This document shows positions 1-8,015 of a stretch of 64,000 nucleotides of DNA, in pieces. The stretch's first letter is position 1; each line of letters opens with the position of its first letter. The position numbers and the translations under genes were made by a program. The DNA comes from Castellaniella denitrificans (GTDB taxonomy: Bacteria; Pseudomonadota; Gammaproteobacteria; Burkholderiales; Burkholderiaceae_B). The stretch lies in contig NZ_JAPWHE010000010.1 in NCBI RefSeq assembly GCF_027214045.1, positions 31,063 to 95,062 of the forward strand, read 5' to 3'. The notes beneath the pieces were generated by a model. That model saw only the letters and a list, made by a program, of their open reading frames with translations. It was not told the DNA's origin and did no database searches.

Positions 1-161
1 CGGACGAACTGGTCAGCCAGCCCGACAGCCTCCTGATCTGCGACAAGAACCGCCACGGGGAGTGGGAGGGCCGGATTTCGCTCTGGCACCACGCGCCCAG
101 CCTGCAGTACACGCCCGACAGCCGGCGCATCCCGCTCGACATCATCGGGAGCCTGGAATGA
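1..161 (+). CDS. C-terminal end of a phage replicative helicase (Twinkle/T7 gp4-like), truncated by window edge
   Basis: The frame is open from base 3 and stops at 159-161, giving about 52 residues. The segment with CDKNRHGEWEGRISLWHH resembles the last strand of the DnaB/Twinkle/T7 gp4 RecA-like helicase core, where a CDK-Q/N-R-NGEWEG stretch is typical. Such proteins unwind DNA at the phage replication fork. The stop overlaps the next start (ATGA), so the genes are translationally coupled, as expected in a replication module. Only the end is visible, so a fused primase domain cannot be judged. Confidence 0.6.
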   Translation, partial: DELVSQPDSLLICDKNRHGEWEGRISLWHHAPSLQYTPDSRRIPLDIIGSLE

Positions 162-793
162 CCCTCGAAGACCTCGCATTCCCGCCGGCCGCACCCGAGT
201 TGCTGGAGCGCCTGCAGGCCCCCGGACGAGTCGCCGGGGGTGGTGCTCAAACTCGCCCAATCCAGCCGCAACCGCTTGATTTCACGGAAGAATGGGGTGG
301 TGCCCAAACGGGCGAGAAGCCGACCATGCACGCTCGGAACCTGTTGGCCCTGGACCTCGGGACCTACACCGGATGGTCCGTACGGCGTCGTGATGGAAGC
401 ATTTCCCACGGCACAGAGCATTTCATCCAGCGCAACCAGTGGCACGACGGTCAACGGTTCGTCAATTTCCGCGCATGGCTGGGCGACCTGCTGACCCGAG
501 AACAGATCCACCACATCGTCTACGAACGGGTGGTGTTCGGCCACAGCAGCAGTCAGGCCAGCAACGTCTACGGCGCGTTCTGGGGGCAGGTGCTGGCCTG
601 CGCGGCAGTGCGCAACATCGAGTGTCAGGGCGTGGCCGTGCCCCCCGTGAAAAAGCACTGGACCGGCTCCGGCCGGGCGAAGAAGCCGGACATGATCGCC
701 GAGGCCAAGCGTCGTGGATTCCGGCCGGACAGTGACAACGCCGCCGATGCGCTGGCGATCCTGCATTGGGCGATTGCGCAGGAGGAAGCATGA
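158..793 (+). CDS. RuvC-like Holliday-junction resolvase of phage type
   Basis: From residue 57 the protein reads MHARNLLALDLGTYTGW, a RuvC/RNase H-like first strand with the catalytic Asp. It continues with the second strand YERVVFGHS and ends with SDNAADALAILHWA, where the C-terminal acidic residues sit. The fold predicts a structure-selective endonuclease that resolves recombination or replication intermediates. The ATG at 158 overlaps the helicase stop (ATGA). An internal ATG at 326 would give a 155-residue protein of the usual family length, with a GGCGAG upstream. The 56-residue Pro-rich leader from 158 has no recognisable domain, so 326 may be the true start. Confidence 0.65.
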   Translation: MTLEDLAFPPAAPELLERLQAPGRVAGGGAQTRPIQPQPLDFTEEWGGAQTGEKPTMHARNLLALDLGTYTGWSVRRRDGSISHGTEHFIQRNQWHDGQRFVNFRAWLGDLLTREQIHHIVYERVVFGHSSSQASNVYGAFWGQVLACAAVRNIECQGVAVPPVKKHWTGSGRAKKPDMIAEAKRRGFRPDSDNAADALAILHWAIAQEEA

Positions 794-1077
794 TTCCGTT
801 CAAGGAAAAACCGGTAGCGTTAACGTCATCGAACGTGCGGGATCTTGTCCTAATGATCCTCCACGTTCAGCGCGGCAAGGATATGTTGCGTGCGCCAAAA
901 AAATACTGGGAGGCGATATTGAGAGATTCTCAGGATGCAATAGTCGGCAGAGAAATGACGAGAACGGAAATATCGGACGTCATTGCGCGAATACTTTCGC
1001 CTTATGAAATAAATCTGGCTCGCGCCCGCCTCAGGGCCAAGCGCCGCGCGATACAAAGACGCAAGGGGTACGCATGA
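790..1077 (+). CDS. Hypothetical small basic phage protein (95 aa)
   Basis: The ATG at 790 overlaps the resolvase stop and has a strong GGAGGAAG ribosome site just upstream. The product is basic, especially at its C-terminus (RARLRAKRRAIQRRKG), with a predicted helical middle. I do not recognise the family. Its base composition is a little more AT-rich than its neighbours. Its place between replication/recombination genes and the late genes suggests an accessory nucleic-acid-binding role, which is inference only. Confidence 0.55.
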   Translation: MIPFKEKPVALTSSNVRDLVLMILHVQRGKDMLRAPKKYWEAILRDSQDAIVGREMTRTEISDVIARILSPYEINLARARLRAKRRAIQRRKGYA

Positions 1078-1517
1078 GACTATCTGACCTGGACCCCGCA
1101 TTCGTCCAGCGCCTGGAAAACTGGGGCATGTACTACCGCGACCAATACCGCCCTGCCCAGTCGGCAACGTACCGTGTGTGCCAGAACGCGGCGGCCGCAA
1201 ACGGCAAAGGCATGCATGACGGATACCGCGAGTCGAACCCCAGGCCTGAAATCGACGTGGACGACGCGATGATCATGGAACGCCACTGGTGCATGTGCGC
1301 TTACCGCGTGAGCGTGCAGGACCGCGCGCTGATCCGGGCGTACTGGGCCGAGAATGCAGACCCGCGCCGAGTGTGCTCCGTGCTCAAGATCAGATTCTTA
1401 TCCTGGGAGGCCCTGCTGTGCGATGCGGTCGAACGATTCCGCCAAGCCGTTGATATTCTGGAATATCAGGGTAAAATGACCGCAAGACAAACTGAGGCCG
1501 CCCTACGGGGTGAGTAG
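1074..1517 (+). CDS. Hypothetical phage protein in the antiterminator position (147 aa)
   Basis: The start overlaps the previous gene (ATGAG). The protein is mostly helical, with a central Cys/Trp-containing stretch (ERHWCMCAYRVSVQDRALIRAYW) and a segment reminiscent of a sigma-region-4-like helix-turn-helix (ADPRRVCSVLKIRFLSWEALL). Lambdoid phages often carry a late antiterminator (Q type) just before the terminase genes, and a terminator follows directly here. That makes a late-gene regulator plausible, but no diagnostic motif was seen. Confidence 0.45.
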   Translation: MRLSDLDPAFVQRLENWGMYYRDQYRPAQSATYRVCQNAAAANGKGMHDGYRESNPRPEIDVDDAMIMERHWCMCAYRVSVQDRALIRAYWAENADPRRVCSVLKIRFLSWEALLCDAVERFRQAVDILEYQGKMTARQTEAALRGE

Positions 1518-1564
1518 AAAGCCCTTCGGCGGACAGCGCGTGCCCGATAGCAGCGCGACAGAGC

Positions 1565-1597
1565 AAGCCCCTTGCGAGTGATCGCCGGGGGCTTTTT
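1565..1597 (+). terminator. Rho-independent terminator between early and late phage genes
   Basis: AAGCCCC (1565-1571) pairs with GGGGCTT (1588-1594), and the T run TTTTT follows at 1593-1597. It separates the replication-side genes from the packaging genes and could be the site read through by a late antiterminator. Confidence 0.6.
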
Positions 1598-1611
1598 GCT
1601 GCCTGCTCGAA

Positions 1612-1992
1612 ATGACCAAACCGCCCGTCCTGAAGTTCAGTCGCATCGATCCGCTGCAGGACTACTTCGAGGATCGCGACGGCAACCGCTACGACGTGGC
1701 CCGGCTGGTGGATGCATCGAAGGATCTTCCCGTGTTCGACCTGCCGCTTGCCGGGCTTGATCTGGACGGCTGCTACGTGTGGCGTGACGCCACTCTGCAC
1801 GAAGCAGCGGGCCACCTGCGCAGGGTCATGAAAGCCGATCTGTCCTTCCCCATCCTGCTGAGCTGGACTGGATCGATCATCGACGGCCGGCATCGAATCG
1901 TCAAAGCCTTGATGCAGGGCAAGCGCACGATCAAGGTCAGAAGGATGACTTGGCGGCCTGAGCAGAGCAGCACTCACCAGAACGACAAATGA
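1612..1992 (+). CDS. ParB-like nuclease-fold protein, phage packaging region
   Basis: The second half (FPILLSWTGSIIDGRHRIVK followed by a short strand TIKVRRM) matches the ParB/sulfiredoxin N-terminal fold: a strand, the D/E-G-x-HR motif (here DGRHR) and a helix. Such small solo ParB-like proteins occur beside phage terminase genes, where they may nick DNA or bind nucleotide. The product is 126 residues and lacks the ParB DNA-binding helix-turn-helix, so it is not a partition protein. The start follows the terminator closely and its ribosome site is weak. Its stop overlaps the terS start (ATGA). Confidence 0.6.
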   Translation: MTKPPVLKFSRIDPLQDYFEDRDGNRYDVARLVDASKDLPVFDLPLAGLDLDGCYVWRDATLHEAAGHLRRVMKADLSFPILLSWTGSIIDGRHRIVKALMQGKRTIKVRRMTWRPEQSSTHQNDK

Positions 1993-2504
1993 CCACAAAG
2001 ACCACCAGATCCGCTCAGTCCGCTAAGACGAGCGCGAAAGGTGCGTCCAATGGCGGCAGGCCATCGAAATACAAGCCGGAGTATGACGAACAGGCCTGGC
2101 GCCTGTGTGTTCTCGGCGCGACCGACGCGGAAATAGCTGATTTCTTCGGCGTGTCTGTGCGGACGCTGTACCGCTGGAAGGTCGAGTCCGAGACGTTTTG
2201 TCAGGCCCTAAACATCGGCAAGGAACACGCTGATGCCCGGGTCAAGCGCAGCCTGTACATGCGGGCCACCGGATACAGCTTCACGGAGCAACAAGCGTTC
2301 AAAGTCCGACGTGGGCCGAATGATGAGGCGGTCGAGGTGGTTGATGTGGACCGCCACCTGCCGCCAGACACCACTGCGGCGATCTTCTGGCTGAAGAACC
2401 GCGACCCGAAGAATTGGCGTGACCGCATCGAACACACCGGAGCCGGTGGCGGCGCCATCCAGACCGTCAGCCGCATCGAATACGTCGTGGTGGACCCGAA
2501 ATGA
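1989..2504 (+). CDS. terS: Terminase small subunit
   Basis: A basic, disordered N-terminus (about 1-28) precedes a helix-turn-helix: DEQAWRLCVLGATDAEIADFF, then GVSVRTLYRWKVE. This is the typical terS DNA-recognition domain. The C-terminal part (FWLKNRDPKNWRDRIEH) is a signature seen in many phage small terminases. The subunit recognises the packaging site and recruits the large subunit. At 171 residues it has the usual length. It overlaps the large-subunit gene by 4 bases. Confidence 0.85.
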   Translation: MTTKTTRSAQSAKTSAKGASNGGRPSKYKPEYDEQAWRLCVLGATDAEIADFFGVSVRTLYRWKVESETFCQALNIGKEHADARVKRSLYMRATGYSFTEQQAFKVRRGPNDEAVEVVDVDRHLPPDTTAAIFWLKNRDPKNWRDRIEHTGAGGGAIQTVSRIEYVVVDPK

Positions 2505-3880
2505 GCGTCATCACGGTCCCGGTCGCCCGCGTGTTCGTGCCTCTGCTGAGCAACGATTTCCGCTACTACGGCGCCCACGGTGGCCGAGGGTCGGGCAAGT
2601 CCCATTTTTTCGCAGGCCGCGTGGTTGACTTGGTGGCCGATGGGGAACGCTGGGTCTGTGTCCGAGAAGTCCAGAACAGCATCAAGGATTCGGTCAAGAC
2701 GCTGATCGAATCAAAGATCCAGCACCGCAACATCGGCGGGTTCGACGCCCTCGAGTACGAGACCCGGGGGCCTGATGGAGGCCTGATCGCGTATCGCGGC
2801 ATGCAGTCCTACAACGCCGAGAACATCAAATCCCTCGAGGATTTCGACGGCGTGTGGGTCGAAGAGGCCCAGACCCTCTCACAGCACAGCCTGGATCTGC
2901 TGCGCCCCACTCTGCGCAAGAAAAACGCCAAGCTGATGTTTTCCTGGAACCCGCGCTACAAGACCGATGCGGTGGACAAATTCTTCCGGCGCAACCCGCC
3001 CGCCAACGCGATCTGCGTGGAGGCCAACTGGCACGACAACCCATGGTTCGATGAAACCAGCCTGCGCGACGACATGGAGGCGGATTACCGTAACGATCCG
3101 ATCAAGGCTGAGCACATCTGGGGCGGCGGCTACGGCGTGTCCGAAGGTTCGATCCTGGGGCGCTGGGTCACGAAGGCCCGCAAGGCTGGCCGCATTCATG
3201 ACGGCGTACAGTACGACCCCGCTGGTGCCGGCATTGTCGTGTCCTCTGACCTGGGTTTCCGCGATACCGCGTCCTGGTGGTTCTGGCAGCCGGTGATGGG
3301 CGGTTTCAAGCTGCTGGCGTACCTGGGGGATTCCGGCCTGGACGCGGACGACTGGATACCGCTGATCCGCGCAAAACTGGTTGACCTGGGCGCCGGCGAC
3401 AATCTGGACTGCATCTGGCTGCCCCACGACGCCCGCGCCAAGACGTTCCAGAGCAAACACACCAGTGTCGAGCGCTTCATCAAGGCGTTTGGCCATGACC
3501 ACGTCCGAATCGTCCCCATCAGCAGCAAGCAGGACCGGATTTCAGCGGCCCGCGCGATCATCGACCGCTGCGAGTTCGCAGAGTCAGCATGCCAGAGCGA
3601 CGATCCGAACAAGACGGGCGGAATCGACGGCCTGGAGGCCTGGGAATTCGAGTTCAACCAGGAGTTGCAGGTCTTCAGCAAAGAGCCTCTGCACAACTGG
3701 GCATCCCACCCGTCTGATGCCTTTTCATACGGCTGTCAAGTGATGCAGGAATACACCGCCCCAGCGAAGCCAGAGGACGCGAAGTACGCGGTCCAAGCGA
3801 CGAAAGGCGGGCGCATGCGCACCGGCGTCACGCTGGACGAGCTCTGGAAAACGTCAGCACGCGGGAGCGCAAGGATATGA
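2501..3880 (+). CDS. terL: Terminase large subunit (PBSX/Terminase_3 type)
   Basis: This is the packaging ATPase and headful or cos nuclease. The Walker A motif GGRGSGKSH lies at residues 27-35, and a Walker B with catalytic acid, FDGVWVEEAQ, at 115-124. The coupling motif region SWNP follows near 146. The C-terminal RNase H-like nuclease domain starts around 245 with VSSDLGFRDTASWWFW, supplying the first metal-binding Asp. Another acidic site, PHDARAKTFQ, lies near 310, and SHPSDAFSYG near 410 matches the last nuclease Asp. The length (459) is normal and the reading frame is intact. Confidence 0.93.
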   Translation: MSVITVPVARVFVPLLSNDFRYYGAHGGRGSGKSHFFAGRVVDLVADGERWVCVREVQNSIKDSVKTLIESKIQHRNIGGFDALEYETRGPDGGLIAYRGMQSYNAENIKSLEDFDGVWVEEAQTLSQHSLDLLRPTLRKKNAKLMFSWNPRYKTDAVDKFFRRNPPANAICVEANWHDNPWFDETSLRDDMEADYRNDPIKAEHIWGGGYGVSEGSILGRWVTKARKAGRIHDGVQYDPAGAGIVVSSDLGFRDTASWWFWQPVMGGFKLLAYLGDSGLDADDWIPLIRAKLVDLGAGDNLDCIWLPHDARAKTFQSKHTSVERFIKAFGHDHVRIVPISSKQDRISAARAIIDRCEFAESACQSDDPNKTGGIDGLEAWEFEFNQELQVFSKEPLHNWASHPSDAFSYGCQVMQEYTAPAKPEDAKYAVQATKGGRMRTGVTLDELWKTSARGSARI

Positions 3881-3898
3881 ACCATCAGGAGATAGATC

Positions 3899-4042
3899 AT
3901 GAGTCCCATCGTGTCCTGGGTTAATGGGCTGCCCTACACCGCCGACGGCAAGCTGGCGGTGGAAAACGCGGCAGTGCTGAACGTGCAAAACGGCCACAGC
4001 TTCACGGCTTCGGGTCGGATCGCGTTGTCGAGCCTCGTGTGA
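3899..4042 (+). CDS. Small phage protein between terminase and portal (47 aa)
   Basis: An ATG preceded by AGGAGATAG encodes 47 residues. They contain two similar modules, WVNGLPYTADGKLAVE and QNGHSFTASGRIALSS. The NGxPFTAxGRLA-type repeat is common in short beta-strand segments of phage virion proteins. The stop (TGA) shares its A with the portal ATG. The good ribosome site, tight coupling and family-like repeat argue that it is a real gene. Its role is unknown; a capsid-associated or decoration-like protein is possible. Confidence 0.6.
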   Translation: MSPIVSWVNGLPYTADGKLAVENAAVLNVQNGHSFTASGRIALSSLV

Positions 4043-6162
4043 TGGCTACCAAGAAACCTGTCTCTCCCGACAATAAAGCACAACGCTGGCTGGCCGAAAT
4101 TGCGGCCCGTGGCGAGGATGCGAAGGAAAAGGCCTGGATCGCGCGCGGCAAGAAGGTGGTCCGCCGCTACCGTGACGAACGCGAGTTGATGGCCGAAGGG
4201 TCGCGCTTCAACATCCTTTGGTCCAACGTCGAGACGATCCTGCCGGCGACCTACGCCCGCACGCCGAAAGCCGATGTCACGCGCCGCAACAAGGACGCCG
4301 ATCCGGTTTCTCGCACGGCTGCGCAGATTCTGGAACGCGCCCTGCAGTACGAGATCAGCGAATACCCGGATTTCGACGAGGCGATGAAGCAGGCGATCAA
4401 GGACCGGCTGCTGCCGGGCCGCGGCGTGGCCTGGGTGCGCTTCGAGGAATATGAGGTTGACCGGCCGGAAACTGCCAAGGCACCTCAGGATCAAGCCCAG
4501 ACGGCGCAGCTTGATGCAGCCGCCACCCCAGCCACCCCGGACATTTTGGAGCGCGCCTGCGTCGATTACGTCTACTGGGAGGATTTCCGTACGGGTGAGG
4601 CTCGCATTTGGTCAGACGTTCCATGGGTGGCCCGCCGCGTGTACATGACGCGCAAGGACGGAATTGCCCGGTTCGGCGCCGACTTCCGCGAAGTGCCTCT
4701 GACTCGTGCCCCAATCGGCGTGGACGAAGGCGATGCGAAGCAATGCGCGGACGACGCCAAAAAGGCCGAAGTCTGGGAAATCTGGGACAAGGCCAGCAAG
4801 GCGGTCTACTGGGTCGCCAAGGGCTATCCGAAGCTGCTGGACGAGAAAGAGGATCCGTATGGCCTGGAAGGCTTCTTCCCGTGCCCGAAGCCGCTGTACG
4901 CGACTCAGACCAGTGACCAACTGACTCCGGTGCCCGACTTTGTTCTGTACCAGGACCAAGCCGACGAGCTGGACCGCATCACCACGCGCATATCTGGTCT
5001 GGTGGATGCCCTGCGCCTGGTGGGCTCCTACGATGCCGCTCAGCCTGCTCTGGCCCGCATTCTCGAATCGCCCGACAACAGCCTGATCCCGGTTGAAAAT
5101 TGGGCGGCATTCAGCGAAAAGGGCGGCGCTTCCGGCGCGATTTCCTGGGTGCCTATCAAAGACGTGGCCATGGCGCTGCGCGAAGCGTATCTGGCCCGCG
5201 ACCAGATCAAGCAGGTCATCTACGAGATCACCGGCATCAGCGACATCATCCGAGGCGCCACCGACGCGCGAGAAACTGCCAAGGCGCAGCAGATCAAGAG
5301 CCAATTCGGCAGCCTGCGCCTGCAGGACCGTCAGAAGGACATTGCGGAATTCGCCACGGCAATCCTGCGCATCAAGGCCCAGATGATGATGGACCTGTAC
5401 TCGCCGCAGACGCTGCTGGCGATGTCAGGCATCGATCAGACGCTGGACGCGCAAAACGCTGAACAAGCCATCGCGCTCATGAAGACCGAGCCGCTGCGCT
5501 CGTACAGGGTGGAGATTGCCGCTGATTCCATGGTGGCGATCGACGAGGCTCAGGAAAAGCAGGATACGGTCGAGTTCTTGGGCGCGGCCGGCGGATTCAT
5601 CAAACAGGCCGTCGAGGCATCCCAAGCCGTACCTGAACTGGCCCCGCTGGCGATGCAGTTGCTGATGATGGGTGTGCGCGCGTTCAAGGCCGGCCGCCCG
5701 GTTGAGGCTGCGTTCGAGCAATTCCAGCAGCAGATCGAGAATCGCCCGCCGACTGACCCGAATGCGGGCGCTCAGGCCCAAGCACAGGCACAGCAGCAGG
5801 TCGAAATGGCGAAGCTGCAGCAGCGTGCCCAGGCTGACCAGATGAGGCTGCAGGCCGATATCCAGGCCCAGCAGGCAAAGGCACAAGCAGACATGCAGAT
5901 CGAGCGCGAGCGCATGCAGATGCAGGCCATGCTTGAGCAACAGCGTGCCCAGATGCAGGCGCGGGTCGACCAGCATCGGGCCGATGTGCAGGCGCAGCAG
6001 CAGGCCGCCATCGAAGCTGAAAAGCTGAACTTCGAGCGCTGGAAGACGGAACTGCAAGAAGCCACGAAGATCCAAATTGCAAATATCACATCCAAGGCCA
6101 AAGTCGAAAATGCCGCCACGGAAACGGCTACCGGAGAAATTGCGAGGGAGATCAAGCCGTGA
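4042..6162 (+). CDS. Portal protein (podovirus type)
   Basis: This 706-residue protein has the size and make-up of podovirus portals of the P22/BcepC6B kind. The N-terminus (MAEGSRFNILWSNVETILPATYARTPK) is a recognisable portal start. The core includes DYVYWEDFRTGEARIWSDVPWVARR, the stem-crown segment around LYQDQADELDRITTRISGLVDALRL, and ITGISDIIRGA near residue 400. From about residue 570 the chain becomes a long Gln/Ala-rich coiled coil, resembling the barrel of P22 portal. It forms the dodecameric DNA gate at the capsid vertex. A GTG at 4039 is an alternative start. Confidence 0.85.
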   Translation: MATKKPVSPDNKAQRWLAEIAARGEDAKEKAWIARGKKVVRRYRDERELMAEGSRFNILWSNVETILPATYARTPKADVTRRNKDADPVSRTAAQILERALQYEISEYPDFDEAMKQAIKDRLLPGRGVAWVRFEEYEVDRPETAKAPQDQAQTAQLDAAATPATPDILERACVDYVYWEDFRTGEARIWSDVPWVARRVYMTRKDGIARFGADFREVPLTRAPIGVDEGDAKQCADDAKKAEVWEIWDKASKAVYWVAKGYPKLLDEKEDPYGLEGFFPCPKPLYATQTSDQLTPVPDFVLYQDQADELDRITTRISGLVDALRLVGSYDAAQPALARILESPDNSLIPVENWAAFSEKGGASGAISWVPIKDVAMALREAYLARDQIKQVIYEITGISDIIRGATDARETAKAQQIKSQFGSLRLQDRQKDIAEFATAILRIKAQMMMDLYSPQTLLAMSGIDQTLDAQNAEQAIALMKTEPLRSYRVEIAADSMVAIDEAQEKQDTVEFLGAAGGFIKQAVEASQAVPELAPLAMQLLMMGVRAFKAGRPVEAAFEQFQQQIENRPPTDPNAGAQAQAQAQQQVEMAKLQQRAQADQMRLQADIQAQQAKAQADMQIERERMQMQAMLEQQRAQMQARVDQHRADVQAQQQAAIEAEKLNFERWKTELQEATKIQIANITSKAKVENAATETATGEIAREIKP

Positions 6163-6650
6163 TTACTCAGGAAGAATTGAAGCAAATATGCAATTACGAT
6201 CCGGCCACCGGAATCTTTACATGGGCACAAGAAAGCCCCGGCAATCATGAGCGCGGCGACGTCATGGGCAGCAAGCACATCGAAGGCTATCTCAGAGCTT
6301 TGATCGGCGGCCACAGGATCATGTTGCACCGGGCGGCATGGCTGTACGTCTATGGGCACTTCCCGAAGGATGGCATAGACCACATCAACGGAAACAAGGC
6401 AGATAACCGAATTTCCAATCTGCGCGAATGCGACAACGCCCAGAACGTGCAAAATCAGCGGCGCGCTCGAATAGACAATAAATCTGGAACGCTGGGCGTG
6501 CACTACAGGGCGCAAAAGGCGAATCCCTGGCACGCCCATATTGGCATAGGTGGAAAGCAGATTCACATTGGATGCTTTCCAACACGGGAAGCCGCACACG
6601 CCGCGTATGTGGAAAAGAAACGCGAAATTCACCCATTCGGAGCGATTTGA
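6159..6650 (+). CDS. HNH homing endonuclease with C-terminal AP2 domain
   Basis: The GTG start overlaps the portal stop and has GGGAG upstream. Residues 55-100 contain the HNH nuclease: LHRAAWLYVYGHFPKDGIDH, then INGNKADNRISNLRECDNAQN, with the catalytic His and the N-x8-N zinc or metal-binding residues. Residues 110-160 (SGTLGVHYRAQKANPWHAHI, then an IHIGCFPTREAAHAAY stretch) form an AP2-type DNA-binding domain. These are free-standing mobile endonucleases that spread by cutting uninfected alleles. It sits between two structural genes and is more AT-rich than both, which fits a recent insertion. Confidence 0.9.
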   Translation: MITQEELKQICNYDPATGIFTWAQESPGNHERGDVMGSKHIEGYLRALIGGHRIMLHRAAWLYVYGHFPKDGIDHINGNKADNRISNLRECDNAQNVQNQRRARIDNKSGTLGVHYRAQKANPWHAHIGIGGKQIHIGCFPTREAAHAAYVEKKREIHPFGAI

Positions 6651-6651
6651 T

Positions 6652-6942
6652 ATGGCCCGTCAGACCTGGGTGCAGGACCCCGTGACCCTGAAGCTGATCC
6701 CGAAAGACGAGTACCAGCCCCGCCAAAGTGCGGGGCCTTTTGTTATGGGCGACATCCAGCCATACAAGTCGATGATCACGGGCGAAATGATCCAGGGGCG
6801 CGCCCAGCACCGCGCCCACTTGCGCGAGCACGGCTGCATCGAGGTCGGCAACGAAAAGTTGACCCCGCACAAGACCATCAATCCTTCCCGGGACGACTAC
6901 CGGCGCTCCGTTGCTGCCGTCATGGCCAGCAAGGGATTCTGA
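6652..6942 (+). CDS. Conserved hypothetical virion-region protein (96 aa)
   Basis: The ATG follows the HNH stop by one base (TGATATG), and its ribosome site CGGAG lies inside the HNH gene. The product contains VMGDIQPYKSMITGEMIQGR and RAHLREHGCIEVGNE, segments I associate with short proteins encoded next to podovirus portal genes. No enzyme motif is visible. If the HNH gene inserted here, this gene's translation signal was rebuilt by the endonuclease 3' end. Confidence 0.6.
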   Translation: MARQTWVQDPVTLKLIPKDEYQPRQSAGPFVMGDIQPYKSMITGEMIQGRAQHRAHLREHGCIEVGNEKLTPHKTINPSRDDYRRSVAAVMASKGF

Positions 6943-6968
6943 CTATCAACCAACTGTGAGTAATCCTC

Positions 6969-8000
6969 ATGACCACTGAAAACGACACCCCTGATGCCAA
7001 CGACGCAGGTCCAGAGGCCGCGCTTGCTGCGGCCATGGATGCGATGGAGGCCGGCACGCTGGAAGCGCCCGAGGTTCAGCCTGAAACGCTGGATGCTCCT
7101 GCCGCCGAACTGCCTACGCCCACGGCGGCCGCCGAAAGCGCGTCCGAAGTCAAACCCGAGGAAAAACCTGCGGACCAGGCTTCGCCCGAGGCGCAGCAGG
7201 ACGATAAACCCGCCGTTGAGCAGCCAACCCAACCCGCTGACGCCGCCCCCTCTTCCTGGAAACCCGACGTGGCCTCGAAGTGGGCCGATCTTCCCGCCGA
7301 GGTCAAGGCCGAGATTCAGCGCCGCGAGACCGAATATCACAAGGGCATCGAGCAGTACAAGCCCTACGCCCAACTGGGACAGGAATACGAGCGCGTCGTC
7401 GGCCCGAACATGGACATGATCAAGCAGTCCGGCGTGCAGCCTGCGCAGGCCCTGGAATACCTGTTCAATGCCCACCGTACGCTGACCTACGGCACGCCCG
7501 ACCAGAAGCGTGAGGCCATTGCCCGCATCGCCCGGGATTGCCAGATCGATCTGAAGGACCTCACGCCGGCCGCGCCGGTTGATCCGCAGGTCCAACGACT
7601 GATGCAAGAGCGTCAGCAACTCCAACAATTCCAGCACGAGACTTTGCAGCAGCAGAATCAAGCCGTGCTGTCTCAGATCCAAGAATTTGCTCAGGCCCCC
7701 GGGCATGAGCATTTCGAGGCCGTCAAACAGGACATGAGCACGATGCTGCAATCCGGCATGGCTCAAGACCTGCAAGAGGCCTACGACAAGGCAGTATGGG
7801 CGCGAGCCGACCTGAGGAAATCCCTCGTTGAGCAACAGCGCACCGAAGCCGAAAAACAGGCAACCGAGCAAGCACGCAAGGCCCGGGCGAAATCCGCCGC
7901 AGGCAGCGTCAAAGGATCGGCGCCTTCGTCATCTGGTGCATTGTCCGCCAACGCAAGCCTCGAAGATACCGTGGCCGCTGCGATGGACGGGCTCATTTAA
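6969..8000 (+). CDS. Capsid scaffolding protein
   Basis: The protein is 343 residues, acidic and Pro/Ala/Glu-rich in its first 95 residues. It then has a helical middle (DLPAEVKAEIQRRETEYHKG near 105) and a long Gln-rich coiled coil (about 200-300), and ends in a basic Ala/Ser-rich tail with a terminal amphipathic helix. This make-up, and its place directly before the coat gene, are those of podovirus scaffolds. They organise procapsid assembly and leave the shell. Function is inferred from composition and order rather than from a catalytic motif. Confidence 0.8.
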   Translation: MTTENDTPDANDAGPEAALAAAMDAMEAGTLEAPEVQPETLDAPAAELPTPTAAAESASEVKPEEKPADQASPEAQQDDKPAVEQPTQPADAAPSSWKPDVASKWADLPAEVKAEIQRRETEYHKGIEQYKPYAQLGQEYERVVGPNMDMIKQSGVQPAQALEYLFNAHRTLTYGTPDQKREAIARIARDCQIDLKDLTPAAPVDPQVQRLMQERQQLQQFQHETLQQQNQAVLSQIQEFAQAPGHEHFEAVKQDMSTMLQSGMAQDLQEAYDKAVWARADLRKSLVEQQRTEAEKQATEQARKARAKSAAGSVKGSAPSSSGALSANASLEDTVAAAMDGLI

Positions 8001-8015
8001 CACGAGGAAATTACC

